From Trichoplusia ni (Eukaryota > Arthropoda > Insecta > Lepidoptera > Noctuidae), in NCBI RefSeq assembly GCF_003590095.1, contig NC_039491.1, positions 5,890,001 through 5,954,000 on the forward strand: a stretch of DNA of 64,000 bases, in the 5' to 3' direction. A model generated the notes under the pieces. It was not told where the DNA came from, did no database searches, and saw only the letters and a program-made list of their open reading frames with translations. Every line of letters starts with the position of its first letter. Positions within the stretch are counted from its first letter, which is position 1. The position numbers and the translations under genes were made by a program. Below, piece after piece: positions 7,925-17,641 of the stretch.

Positions 7925-9535
7925 CGTAAAAGCATCTACAGCCCAGGCATCAGGATCTTGCTTCCAAGACACAAAGGTAGAACATTTCTTATTATTTCTG
8001 CTTGCAAACAAGTCAATATTCGGTTGGCCAAATGAATGGACGATCTTATCAAACGCATAATCTGCAAGTTCCCATTCTGTGTCTCGGAATCCTACTCTAG
8101 ACATCTCATCGGCTTCTACATTATCTTTAGTATTTATGTAAGACGCAAATATAAAAATCTTTCTGTCTTCACACCACTGCCAAATCTGACGACTAATTTC
8201 CTCAAGATGTGGATATTGTACACTACCCATTTTATTAATACATGCTATTGCTGTAGTATTATCTATCCTTAAAAGAATTTCCGTATTATTAATATCCTTA
8301 GCATACAATTTCAAAGCAAAGAAAGCTGCTTTGAGTTCTAATATATTAATATGCTGTAATCTTTCTTCTTTGGTCCAATACCCAAAAGCTCTATTATCAT
8401 TACAATATGCTCCCCATCCCGTAAGCGATGCATCTGAGAATATTTCGCGCATATAAACTTGATTTTTTATTATTGCATAATCGTTCTTAATATGCTGTAA
8501 CCACCATAACATATCTTCACGTAAATTATGTGGAATTTCTACTATTTGATCATAAGAAGAGTTTTTTAACAACGATAAAAATTTAAAACGTTCAAATCTC
8601 TTAGTATATAACCAAGCATAGTCCATTGCTGGGCAAGCCGATATTAATATTCCAATAAACCTAGCATAATCACGTAAATAACACCTTTTCATATCTAAAA
8701 ACTTTAAAATTAAATTATAAATCTTATGTCTTTTATCACTGGGTAATTTTATTATCATCCTTGTAGAATCAAAAATAAATCCTAAATATTTACATTCTTT
8801 TGAAGGTGTTAAAAAACTCTTTTCATAATTTATAAAAAATCCTAATTTTTCAATAATGTTTTTAATAGTCAAAACATTCTTGCTACATTCTTGAAAGGAA
8901 TTACCAAAAATCAATATATCATCTAAATAAATAACACATAATATTCCTTTCGAACGACAAAATTCCATGACTGGTTTTAACAACTTGGTAAAAACATAAG
9001 GGGCCGTTGCTAATCCGAACGGCAAACAATTATAATTATAAAGATTATTATTAAACTTAAATTTTAAATATTTTTTATGTGATTCATGTATAGGTAATAA
9101 ATAATATGCATCTTTAAGATCTATAGAAGCCATGAAGCAGCCTAATGAAATTAGTTTTGATGCAGTTCGATAGTCTTCTAATTTAAAATGGATTGTTTTT
9201 ACAAACTTATTTAAACATTTTAAATTTAATATAAAACGATTTTCTCCATTGGGTTTTGGAACAAGAAATACTGTGGAAATAAATTCATTTTCTTCATGGT
9301 CACATTTTGAAATGGCATTTATATTAATTAATTTTTGTATGCATTTATTATAATGCACCAACTCCTTATCGGAGTGTGAAATAGTATAAGGCATATCCTC
9401 ACGAATAGGGTTGGATAAGAAAGGGATCTTATAACCTTCTAGCCAAGATAATATTAGCGGATCATTGGTTATCATTTCCCATTGTTTAGAGAAGAAAGCC
9501 AATCGGCCTGCATACTGTACCTCCAAGTCTGGCAT
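7844..9535 (-). CDS. DIRS reverse transcriptase and RNase H
   Basis: This frame encodes the polymerase of the element. Numbering from the ATG at 9535: RT fingers VPKPNG (92-97), first catalytic aspartate in ASIDLKDAYY (136-145), LPFGLATAPY (171-180), the YLDD active site (203-206) and YLGF (250-253). RNase H follows with FSDAS (366-370), the acidic residue in NILEL (about 400), RIDNTTA (about 424) and DNVEADEMSR (471-480), so all four acidic positions are present. After about 490 the methyltransferase-like region begins and loses frame at 7920-7924, so the last 28 or so residues of this frame are out-of-frame read-through ending at 7844. The ATG overlaps the gag TGA by one base (TGATG), so start-stop coupling is likely. 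The TTG at 9538 is not needed as a start. No protease or integrase is present. Confidence 0.95.
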   Translation of the reverse strand: MPDLEVQYAGRLAFFSKQWEMITNDPLILSWLEGYKIPFLSNPIREDMPYTISHSDKELVHYNKCIQKLININAISKCDHEENEFISTVFLVPKPNGENRFILNLKCLNKFVKTIHFKLEDYRTASKLISLGCFMASIDLKDAYYLLPIHESHKKYLKFKFNNNLYNYNCLPFGLATAPYVFTKLLKPVMEFCRSKGILCVIYLDDILIFGNSFQECSKNVLTIKNIIEKLGFFINYEKSFLTPSKECKYLGFIFDSTRMIIKLPSDKRHKIYNLILKFLDMKRCYLRDYARFIGILISACPAMDYAWLYTKRFERFKFLSLLKNSSYDQIVEIPHNLREDMLWWLQHIKNDYAIIKNQVYMREIFSDASLTGWGAYCNDNRAFGYWTKEERLQHINILELKAAFFALKLYAKDINNTEILLRIDNTTAIACINKMGSVQYPHLEEISRQIWQWCEDRKIFIFASYINTKDNVEADEMSRVGFRDTEWELADYAFDKIVHSFGQPNIDLFASRNNKKCSTFVSWKQDPDAWAVDAFTFFLVSTSLLRVSSFLFDFKNVTKNNK

Positions 9536-10568
9536 CAACGTCGCTGATGTCGCTGCCGTTGCCTCGACGCCGGAGGCGGCGGCGGCGGCGGTGGTGAGCT
9601 GCGCCGATAATAGCGCTGGCGGCTGCTCGCTGGTGCTGGCGCTGGTGCTGCTCGCTCCTGCATACGTTGCCTCCCCATATTGGTACGCGCCGCCCCTCTC
9701 CGATATGGGATCTTGGAGTTTAAAGTCCTAACATTAGGTGTAACTATATTCTTGGTGTTCAAAAAAGGCCTGTTTTGTATTGCCTTTAACATTTGTCCAG
9801 ATTTGTCAATTGATTGGGCTGCCTTTAATTTTTCACATATGTTATCACCAAAAAGATATTTTCCGGGTACTGTGTCAGTTATTATTTCTTTCATCTTTAC
9901 GTTAATCGAACTAATTATATATAATCTCCTTCTTTTAGTCTCCGTCTGGTATAAGTCACATAACAACCGACATGCGTCGCTTAGAGGTTTTAATGTTGCA
10001 GATTTGTTATCAGTTAGGCAATTATTTGCCTCACATATTAGCATATACATTGATTTGCTAAGTGCTGATAATGACACACCCATCTCCTTTTGTCGGTAGC
10101 AAATTGATAGATCTCTCTTTACTAACCCCTCTGGTAAGGCAGCCCTTACCTCTGGATTTAATATTGGTGGTATTAGTAAATCTAAGTTATTTGGTATAGG
10201 GTAGTTTTTTATAATCTCATCCCTGTTAACTTCTTTTAACCCTTTTTGAAGGACCTCCCGCCATCGGGCTGCAATATCCTTATGGACGGGAGGTCCTAGG
10301 TCTGTATTTATCTCAGGAGCTTCGCCTAACAAAGATAGTATACTGCCTTCCAACTCCAAGTCATTCGTTTCTGATTTTTCACTCTCGACCTGTTTCTTTG
10401 GTGAACCAGGCAACTCTTCAGTTAAAGGAATGGGAGGCCCTGTGTTAACCGTTTGGATTAAATCACCATATTCAGGCGTATCAGTGGTAAAAGGTAAGGT
10501 ATCCGGTACCATATCATGAAGCGTGTCATATTCTATTCTCCTATCTTCCGTCTCTTCTTGAGTGGCTT
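9535..10568 (-). CDS. DIRS gag-like protein, exon 2
   Basis: This is the main part of the putative structural protein. The frame runs from a splice acceptor (TTTTCAG before 10568) to the TGA at 9537-9535. It contains an acidic, Pro-rich N-terminal part (DTLPFTTDTPEYGDL), a central helical region typical of DIRS Gag (AARWREVLQKGLKEVNRDEI; LPEGLVKRDLSICYRQKEMG), and a basic, low-complexity C-terminus with AP repeats, eight prolines in a row and RQRQRHQRR. I see no CCHC zinc knuckle; the Arg-rich tail may bind nucleic acid instead. An internal ATG at 10512 gives 325 residues, but joined to exon 1 the protein is 391 residues. The last 150 bases are markedly GC-rich compared with the AT-rich rest of the element. 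Confidence 0.85.
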
Positions 10569-10966
10569 CTGAAAATTACGTTTGTAATGTTACATTTAAT
10601 TTTATATGTAACTCATAATCCCATTAAATAAAGCGAGGGTAGGTCTTAAAGAAAAATTAATAAAATTTTCTTTTAATCTTATGTAGCCAAATAAAAAGTT
10701 GTTATGGACAACTTATTAATCTGAATTATGAAAGAGGTAACCCAAAAATAGTATCTCGTATCATAACATTTAAAAATAGGAATATAAGAAAACAGAGGTA
10801 ACCCATTTCGGTATCTCGTATTTTATCATTCAATAATAGCTATTCTAAAGATATGACAGAGGTAACCCATACTGGTATCTCGCATCATAATCTTTTGAGC
10901 ATAATTGTTAATTTAATATGACAGAGGAAACCCATAGCGGTATCTCGCATCATATATAGGACTTAC
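10569..10966 (-). other. Predicted spliceosomal intron inside DIRS gag
   Basis: The minus strand has a consensus donor CAGG/GTAAGT (GT at 10966-10965) and an acceptor AATTTTCAG/AAGCC (AG at 10570-10569). Removing these 398 bases joins exon 1 to exon 2 in frame at phase 1, where G plus AA makes a Glu codon. The open frame then continues through 19 codons before the internal ATG at 10512. Without splicing, exon 1 meets a TGA after five more codons. The intron is AT-rich apart from its tandem repeats. Introns have been reported in some DIRS1-like elements, as far as I recall. Transcript data would decide. Confidence 0.75.
10734..10950 (-). repeat. Four 61-65-bp tandem repeats in the gag intron
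   Basis: Units start at 10734, 10795, 10859 and 10924 on the plus strand, each with GAGGTAACCCAT, a 3-4-nt variable spacer, and GGTATCTCGCATCAT. The core is strongly conserved while the AT-rich part between cores differs in sequence and slightly in length. Within each core GAGGTAACC and GGTATCTC form an imperfect inverted repeat, so each unit could fold into a small hairpin in RNA. The conservation pattern (core kept, spacer free) suggests a bound site and not simple slippage. The function is unknown. Confidence 0.9.
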
Positions 10967-11108
10967 CCTGGTTTTCATCACTCGAACTTGACGGTAGACG
11001 CATAACACGTTTTCTTGTCGGCTCATGTAACTTTTTTTCTAACTTCCTTATCTTTCTGCGTATCTCTTCTTCGTCATCCTTATTCGATTTTCTCTTCCTT
11101 CTTCCCAT
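10967..11108 (-). CDS. DIRS gag-like protein, exon 1
   Basis: This 47-codon frame begins at an ATG (11108-11106), about 85 bases inside the right terminal repeat, and ends at a consensus splice donor. It starts MGRRKRKSNKDDEEEIRRK and continues with a charged stretch (RKLEKKLHEPTRKRVMR) that looks helical, then a serine-rich end (LPSSSSDENQ). The RRKRK cluster would serve as a nuclear localisation signal, which fits an element whose integration step happens in the nucleus. Both the in-frame junction with exon 2 and the sensible composition argue against chance. If the intron is retained the product is a 52-residue basic peptide. Confidence 0.75.
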
Positions 11109-11191
11109 TTGTCACGTTTTTATTAAAATTCTATACTTTTTTTAAAAAAATTAAAAAACCAACGTGCGAAGGCTCTGAGCACGAAAATGTC

Positions 11192-11354
11192 AATGAGTCA
11201 AGGCGGGGTAACATAGATAATGTGGCTGGACAGTGATACCAGTCGTTATTTTTTGTTTCCCTGCTTTAAATAACGTGCAAGGCTAGTAGCTTGGAAGTGT
11301 TGCTACAACTAGTAAAATTGAAATCGCGTCGAATTAAGCTGCGTAGCATAATTT
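11192..11354. repeat. Right inverted terminal repeat of the DIRS element (element 5' end)
   Basis: Positions 11192-11340 match the left repeat exactly in reverse complement. The last 14 bases (11341-11354, GCGTAGCATAATTT) are specific to this end and appear in the right half of the internal complementary region. Because the genes read leftward, transcription should start in or near this repeat; no clear TATA or initiator could be picked out. The CATAATTT at 11347-11354 is the shared boundary octamer. Confidence 0.93.
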
Positions 11355-14300
11355 GCACACAGACTGGAAACAAAATGACTAAATTTATGGCCGAGTGGTA
11401 TTGGTCACCACGCCAAATTAACTGTGCGCGACGTACCCCACCCCGTCTTGGTGTCTTTGGTACATGTGAATTGAATTTTTGTGGAACCCCTCTCGATTGA
11501 AGAATTAAATTTCTTAATGCGGGAGAGGTATTAAAAAAAAAATGTTCTCTCTCACGTCACTCATGGAATGTGTACCTTAACAGTATCTACGATAATCTAT
11601 AAAACGTCAGCCAATAATAAAAGAAATGAAATACTAAGATAAAATATTTATGAAACGTCTTATCCAAGCTTCCAAACACTCAAGTGAATACAACTCTTTC
11701 AGGAATATACTAACATAAATATCCCGTCTCACCACCAAGTCCTTCAAAGCAAAATTCCTGTGTAGCAATTTAAACTTACCAGGAGTTGCGAGTCACTCCG
11801 GGGAACTTAAATCGATTCGTTTATCGATGGCTTACAACCGATTACCCTTATATTGCTGTTTTATTAGCCTATCTTAGACATTCGCTTCCAAATATGCGTC
11901 TTAGATGAGTACGTAAGTTTTGAAGAGAATTTTGAAGCTAGTTTCGAGATCATTTTGTTGCTTCGAATGTTTGCTCATGTTATGTGTGAAGTTTGTGGGT
12001 AGTTTACATGTAATTCACAAAAATGTTTTCAAGATCAGAGTATCTAGAAATTTGCTCTGATCGAAACAAAATATTTACAGTTGTTGCAATACTGCGCTGT
12101 GAGCATGGCCATTTCTCATATTTTCATTTTGGTTTATCAACTTTACCTCAAAAAGGAACGTAGGTAAAGCCTTTTGAGTCATGTATAAGTAGCTTTTCCT
12201 CCATCAGAGTCAATAAATAAATCTGTTGGACTTGTTTTCGGAACTAATAATTCTTGATGTCTACCCTCACTATTGTAATCAAGAGCCAATTACCAATTTT
12301 GATTCCTAAAGAGTTGAAATTCACAGTTTTTCTTTTACCTACGAGTAAAATATATGCTCTTCCTTAAATAAAATATAGAAAATGCCATTTATAATGAAGT
12401 GAAAATAGGAAGTTAAACAAACTAGGTGCGGAATTTCAATTTCGTTCAGTGTTGTAACAGTATTCTATGTAATATGCAAAGTTGTGAACGTGGCAGTTTG
12501 TTACTGACAAAGTTTGTAAGTAATATTACAAAGTAACATTCAAAATAATAGAAGTAGGACAGAAGCGACCAAAAAAACGTGGTATGTTTTGTGTATAACA
12601 TAAGCTTAACATTCGACCAAATTTCTTTTCACCCGTTTTTTCCGCTACCATCCACCCTTTGAAACCCGGTCGGTTAATGTGGCCATGGTCTGCTTTGTTA
12701 AAGGAATAAATGTAGGATTCCTGTTTTGAAAACCGCGAACAGAATGCACAGCTTACTATTTAATGCGGTGCACACATTCACTCCGTTGTTATGCAACACT
12801 TATTCAAAAACTAAGTAATACGTTTGTTAAGTTAAATTTAGCGAACAATTTGAGATTATTTTAGGCGTTGACCGGAACAAACGGCGATTTGAATAAAAGC
12901 GGCCGCCGCCATATGGTAATGGCAACCGGACAGGGGCCGGCCTGCTGATAGGGTTGTCAGATAGATATGAGTGTCATCACGAGATATGAGTTATGTTTTA
13001 TGTTATTGGGAGCGTACTCAGCGTCCACGTGACGTAAATAAACATGAGGTGTAACATTCCTATGCAATCTTAATATAGGCATAAAATTAACTTTTACTAA
13101 ATAAGGCATCTAAATGTTTCGGACAAAATTAAAAAGTCCGTTGAAATCGCCAATTGTCTGAAAATATTCAACAAAAGGAATGTTTTTTTTTTACTTTTTA
13201 TAAACTGGTCGATGAAAACTCAGAGTACCGGTTGGTTTTATAAAATTTACTTTTTATACCAAGAGATTTTACATTTCAAAAATTGCTTTAACTAACTGTA
13301 ACATGTTTTTGATTTCTAACTTACGTGAAATGTTACTATCTTGCTATTAAATTTTCTGAAATATTATTGTACGGGATCCCCGTTGACGATTATAAGAATC
13401 AACCCTACACAACCGGAACGTCAACCATAAACAGTAACGGCTTTCGTCCGGTTCGCAGTGTCGTGTCCCGTCTATTATACCGTGTTAATTGCCTTTAACG
13501 ATGTTTTTCAAAGGTAAAAAACAATATTGGCTCGTTGTCACGTTCTTCCTCCATAGGAAGCCGCATTATCAAAAATAATTGCTTTTGATGTCGGTATTGT
13601 GAATGGTAAAGATTACAAATTGTTAGTGAACAGTAGGTAAATCGTGTTGTGTGATACTCGTCGTAGATTATAAATGTCTAGGTCGAGTTATATACTGAAT
13701 TCAAACTTGTACAGAGCGTTGTAGAAAAGAAAATTAAATTGAATTGGCGATTTGTCTTTTTTCGTCTAGCCCACTGAGTTCCACTGCTAATGGTAAAGGC
13801 CTCCCCCAAATCCTTCCACGATTCTGTATTTTTTATTCACTATTATTCAAAACACCTGTTAAATTAATACCTAATACTTTTCAATATGCCAAACAAAGGA
13901 TAGCAATACGCCATTCCGTTATGAGTTACAAGGGTTAGGCGCGCCAAAACTACGCATCGATTTCGCGTACTAGGAGTACGGACTGGCGTTTCGCAAACGG
14001 ATTTATGCCTGAATCCATAAACGGACACACAGCTATTGGAAAAGAAACGTGAGCGAACTGGAATACTTGAAAAGGATAAACAATAAACACGTTTACCCAT
14101 GTCATATTTGCAATTTTTTCGTTACCTATATAGATCCCTATAAATTGAACAGGATTTTCCTTTGTCTCGAAATCAACAATTCAAATGTATGGTAAATTAA
14201 ATAAAACTTAGTATAAAAATGTGATTGCATATCTAAGTCTAACGTGTGGACCAATTTAGGTAATTTTGGTGATCGACAATCAACTACTCAAAGAATTTCA

Positions 14301-15295
14301 GTGGCTAAGCAAACCTCAACAATATATTTATTATCCAACTAAAAACATTCAGCAGAACGGTTCCACATCAAAATAAATAGAGAACCAAACGTCTGAGCAG
14401 TTCGGAAAATTTTAGGTTCAACCTCTGTGCAGTTCCGAGAAAAAATCAAGTTAGAAAACATTAGGCAAAGCGGTTTCATAGCCGAAAATTAAATTAGTAG
14501 AGTAAGAAAAAGAACTACCATATCAATGCACACAGCTTCACCAAACATACGGATTTTCTGTGAATTTCAAACACAGAAATAAAAAAAAGCCTGTGTTTAT
14601 TGAGTTCTCTTTTAGATCCGTTTATGTTATGAAATATTTTTGAGAACTCATACTTATTTTTTTCTTTTGTGGAATGATAACAGGATTCGGCCATCAACAG
14701 TCTAGATGCTGGAATGAACTTAATAGGAGTAAGCTTGTGCAATGTCCTGCTTGGTTCATGACGCACTTATGTCACTTCAAAATTCGTGCATCAAATCAAA
14801 ACCAATCAGTGTCTAAAGGAAAGGTTTTTCAGGGGAAACAACGCCATCTAGCGAGCGAACAACGTAAAATAACATACTCTCTCAAATTGAATCAGGGACG
14901 TCAGACAAGGTGCAATAAAATTTAGTTATTAGTATTTTATATCGTATAAGCTATAACTAGACAAATCACTTTATCTAATTACAAACAGATCGATTCGTCC
15001 GTGTGTCTCCCACCAGACGAAGCTGGCATGAAGCCACGGTTTTCGTTTATATATCATCGTGTTTTGACGCGTACCCTGATGACAACGCCCCGTTAAAAGG
15101 TTGGTTAAATTAAATACTGATCCGATACTTTCCATGTGTTGATTAATATTGAGTTAGATGCACATACTCGTGGATAAAAAGCGTGTGTTACTCCAGGATA
15201 TCAGATGTCTCCATCACCAGTGATATGAAAATTGGTTTTGAGGCTCGAACGCAAACTGTTAAAAAAAATACACATAGTAGCCATTTTTCGCTGAT
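11355..15295. other. No gene recognised
   Basis: Mostly AT-rich sequence. It includes a moderately GC-rich block next to the DIRS insertion (11370-11510, with an accidental 69-codon frame), a GC-rich patch at about 12895-12960 containing GCGGCCGCC and GGGGCCGGCC, and a CpG-containing stretch at 13375-13500. None shows coding structure or a repeat family I can name. GGGTTGTCA-type motifs near 12950 recall common lepidopteran repeats but are too short to call. Confidence 0.45.
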
Positions 15296-15311
15296 AGTGA
15301 TACAATTACAA

Positions 15312-15404
15312 TAAAATAGGAAGGTATGGAAGCAGATGACATGTTGCGCCGACCCCAAATAAAATAATTGGGATAAGGGCAGGGGAATGATGATGATGAT
15401 GATG
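15312..15404 (+). mobile_element. 93-bp 5'-truncated LINE 3' end with 16-bp target duplication
   Basis: The insert ends CCGACCCCAA (15349-15358), AT-rich spacer, TTGGG (15368-15372), AAGGGCAGGGGAATGATG and a (GAT)n tail, and is flanked by the identical 16-mer AGTGATACAATTACAA at 15296-15311 and 15405-15420. A long exact target duplication plus a trinucleotide tail shows target-primed reverse transcription. The tail resembles RTE-like LINE ends in Lepidoptera, though the clade is inferred. No coding sequence remains. A second scrap of the same tail is at 33571-33597. Confidence 0.88.
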
Positions 15405-15420
15405 AGTGATACAATTACAA

Positions 15421-17409
15421 AACTGAATTAAAATAAAGTCGGCTAGAAAAAGAAACCCAAATTTAAAAAAAATAAGTTTCCTTGCAAATGGTAGATGGTA
15501 TTAAGGAGAACCGTTCGATTTATTCATATCACTCAATATCCTATAAACCCGATATGAAATACGATTACTGGAAGTCTTATCTCTTGAATTAGGTCAGGGT
15601 CAGAAGACCTCCGGCACGCATGCCATATTAGGTGACACGCAACGTAATAAATGTGCACGCCAGTCCATTTATTAAGGGCTTGAAGAAAAAAGCTGAAACT
15701 TGTAAAGTATGTTTGTCGTTACCTACCTAATGGGAAAATTTTGATCCAGTATGCCATGTCTTTTCATTAGCTTTAGCATATAAAGCTTTTGTTATCAAAC
15801 TGTTTGCAGCTAAATACCATATATTATAATGCTTGCTCACCGATCTGACTTCTATAACCAGTTTTACCATTTTCCTTTATAATGGGGCTGTTTTAATACT
15901 GAAAAAGTTCGTAATTCCTCATTATCGACGCACGACGCTGATTTTGAATGATTTAAGTGCAGAAATGTGTGTTGAATCATCACACATTATATTCATGGAG
16001 TTTTCCTGCACTGCAGTATTTATCGCCCCATTAACCTAAAGATAGGCTTTCACAAAACTATACGTCATTACATGAACGTGAACAAAATACTAAAAGTGTT
16101 GAAATGAGCCGTAACATATTAAAGTCGTTACAGGACAACGGCTCAATAATAAATAACGAGCAAAGTTACCTCCCTAACCATCCGGGTAAGGTAGGGTTGC
16201 CACCTGAACAAAGAAAATTATTACGGGGGTAAGGTGATATATTAGCGAAACGCTTTTTGGTGGTAGGTTAAAAGGTATGTCTTATTATGTCACAATCATA
16301 CTATTAGGTTAAATTTCTCCCATAAATGTCATGCGATTTTTATTAAAAGTTCTCATAAAACTTTTGGTTTCGTAAATGTTTCCAAATAGCGATTTTGGGT
16401 TGGAAAGGTATTTTTTGAAACTTTAGTTTAATAAATTTATTAAACATTTGTTGGCAGATATAATAAAAATATTGCCTAACTTAATCTAGTTTACACAATA
16501 AACAGACACACACACACACACACTAAAGTGCAAAAAAATATAGCTTCGTTTAAAATTAACTAAAAACTTAATTTATTTTTGAAGTGGGTTTTGACAACCC
16601 TGTTAAACGCGTCCATTGTACAGTGATATGCACTTTCGCCTTCATTACCCGCGGGCGAAGTGTTTGCAATTAACGCAAACTTTCTGGGTCACAGGTGAAA
16701 CTGGGCACATTAGTGGCTGACTTTAAACGTTTAAGGAATCATTAGCTGCTCCTTGACAGCGCATCTATGGAGTACCTTTCAACTTCATCGAGCGGGAAAT
16801 TAATGTACTTGTGCAATTAATTTTGTACTGATATTCTTTGGAAAGTATAAATTTTGTTGGTAGTTTTTGTTGAATAGAGAGAGGGAGATTCTATTTAAGG
16901 TTTCGGAAAAGGCAGGATAAGAATTCTAAATTCTTGGTTTCACACTATATGGCAAGTAGCTATATGGAAATAGCTTATCATAGGTAAGTTTATAAAATTT
17001 ACGCTGAAATAAATGAATTCACAGTCTACGATTAATTGAAACGAATTTGGTGTCATATTGTTTGAAAAAGCGTCTCAATAAATTAATCTTGACCGAAAAA
17101 AAAACGCAATGAAACACTAAAAATAAAACGGTCGTAGAATGGAAGTCTATAGACCATTTCTAAAAGCGATTCAATACCAATCAATCGAGGGTCAATACTC
17201 CTAGTAAATGTTTAACACACTTATCAAGTAGTGCAGCAGATGTTATTCTCTCACATTAGGGAAGGCAAGGGGACGTGAGGAAGGAAATAATGTACGCCAC
17301 ACCGATCAATATATCTACGAAGTTAATCCCTTCTTATTACAGAAAAAAGTTTTAGTATGAAATGTTCGTTGCATTTTGTCTTCCAATAATACTATTGTGA
17401 TGAACTATA
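15421..17409. other. No gene recognised; one (AC)n microsatellite
   Basis: AT-rich sequence with a short (CA)n run at about 16503-16523. GGTAGGGTTGCCACCTG near 16190 and TTTTGACAACCCTGTTAA near 16590 look like scraps of widespread repeats, but no ends were found. Confidence 0.45.
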
Positions 17410-17641
17410 TCTATATGCATAAAAGGAGAAGTTGACTGACTGACTGACTGACATATTAAGCATACAAACCCTTAACTCAAAATTTCTAGTTTCGAACCCC
17501 ATAAGAGTAACCAAACTTGAAGTTTTGGAAAATTATCTGAGGGAGTAAACGAGAGTTTCAATGGAGGAGTAAAATGTTTTCTGATTTTCAAAGTTACTCA
17601 CCTTGATACCATCCACGCAGATAAAGTCGGGCAATAGTTAG
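17410..17641 (+). mobile_element. Degenerate non-autonomous Helitron-like element
   Basis: Starts A/TCTATATGCATAAAAGG and continues with four to five GACT units (GACTGACTGACTGACTGAC), a layout I associate with small lepidopteran Helitrons. It ends ATCCACGCAGATAAAGTCGGGCAATAGTTAG followed by A: the remains of the CACG..GAC..GTC hairpin and a CTAG end mutated to TTAG. There is no coding capacity; it would have depended on a Rep/helicase encoded elsewhere. Ends are approximate. Confidence 0.55.

Larger units (their letters stand above)
6127..11354 (-). mobile_element. Near-complete DIRS-type tyrosine-recombinase retrotransposon
   Basis: This 5.2-kb element, read on the minus strand, has: right terminal repeat (11354-11192), gag in two exons, RT/RNase H, a methyltransferase-like segment, tyrosine recombinase, an internal complementary region, and the left terminal repeat. 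The terminal repeats are inverted, not direct, and there is no integrase or aspartic protease, which separates DIRS from LTR elements. The internal complementary region pairs with both outer ends, as in DIRS1-like elements. There is no target duplication; the octamer CATAATTT sits at each boundary (6127-6134 and 11347-11354), as expected for recombination of a circle into a target. The repeats are identical over 149 bases, so the insertion looks young. Frame breaks at two homopolymers (7920-7924 and 7650-7654) leave its activity open. Confidence 0.95.

Noticed and set aside
8036..8272. 78-codon plus-strand frame
   Set aside because: Antisense to RNase H coding sequence of the DIRS element.
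9465..10099. Plus-strand frames of 88 and 139 codons
   Set aside because: They lie antisense to the DIRS gag and RT frames, which have clear family motifs. They are shadows, partly caused by the GC-rich tail.
6127..11354. CRISPR array, prophage or bacterial operon interpretation of the gene-dense block
   Set aside because: The terminal and internal repeats follow the DIRS pattern, the proteins are eukaryotic retrotransposon types, and the rest of the window is animal-type non-coding DNA.
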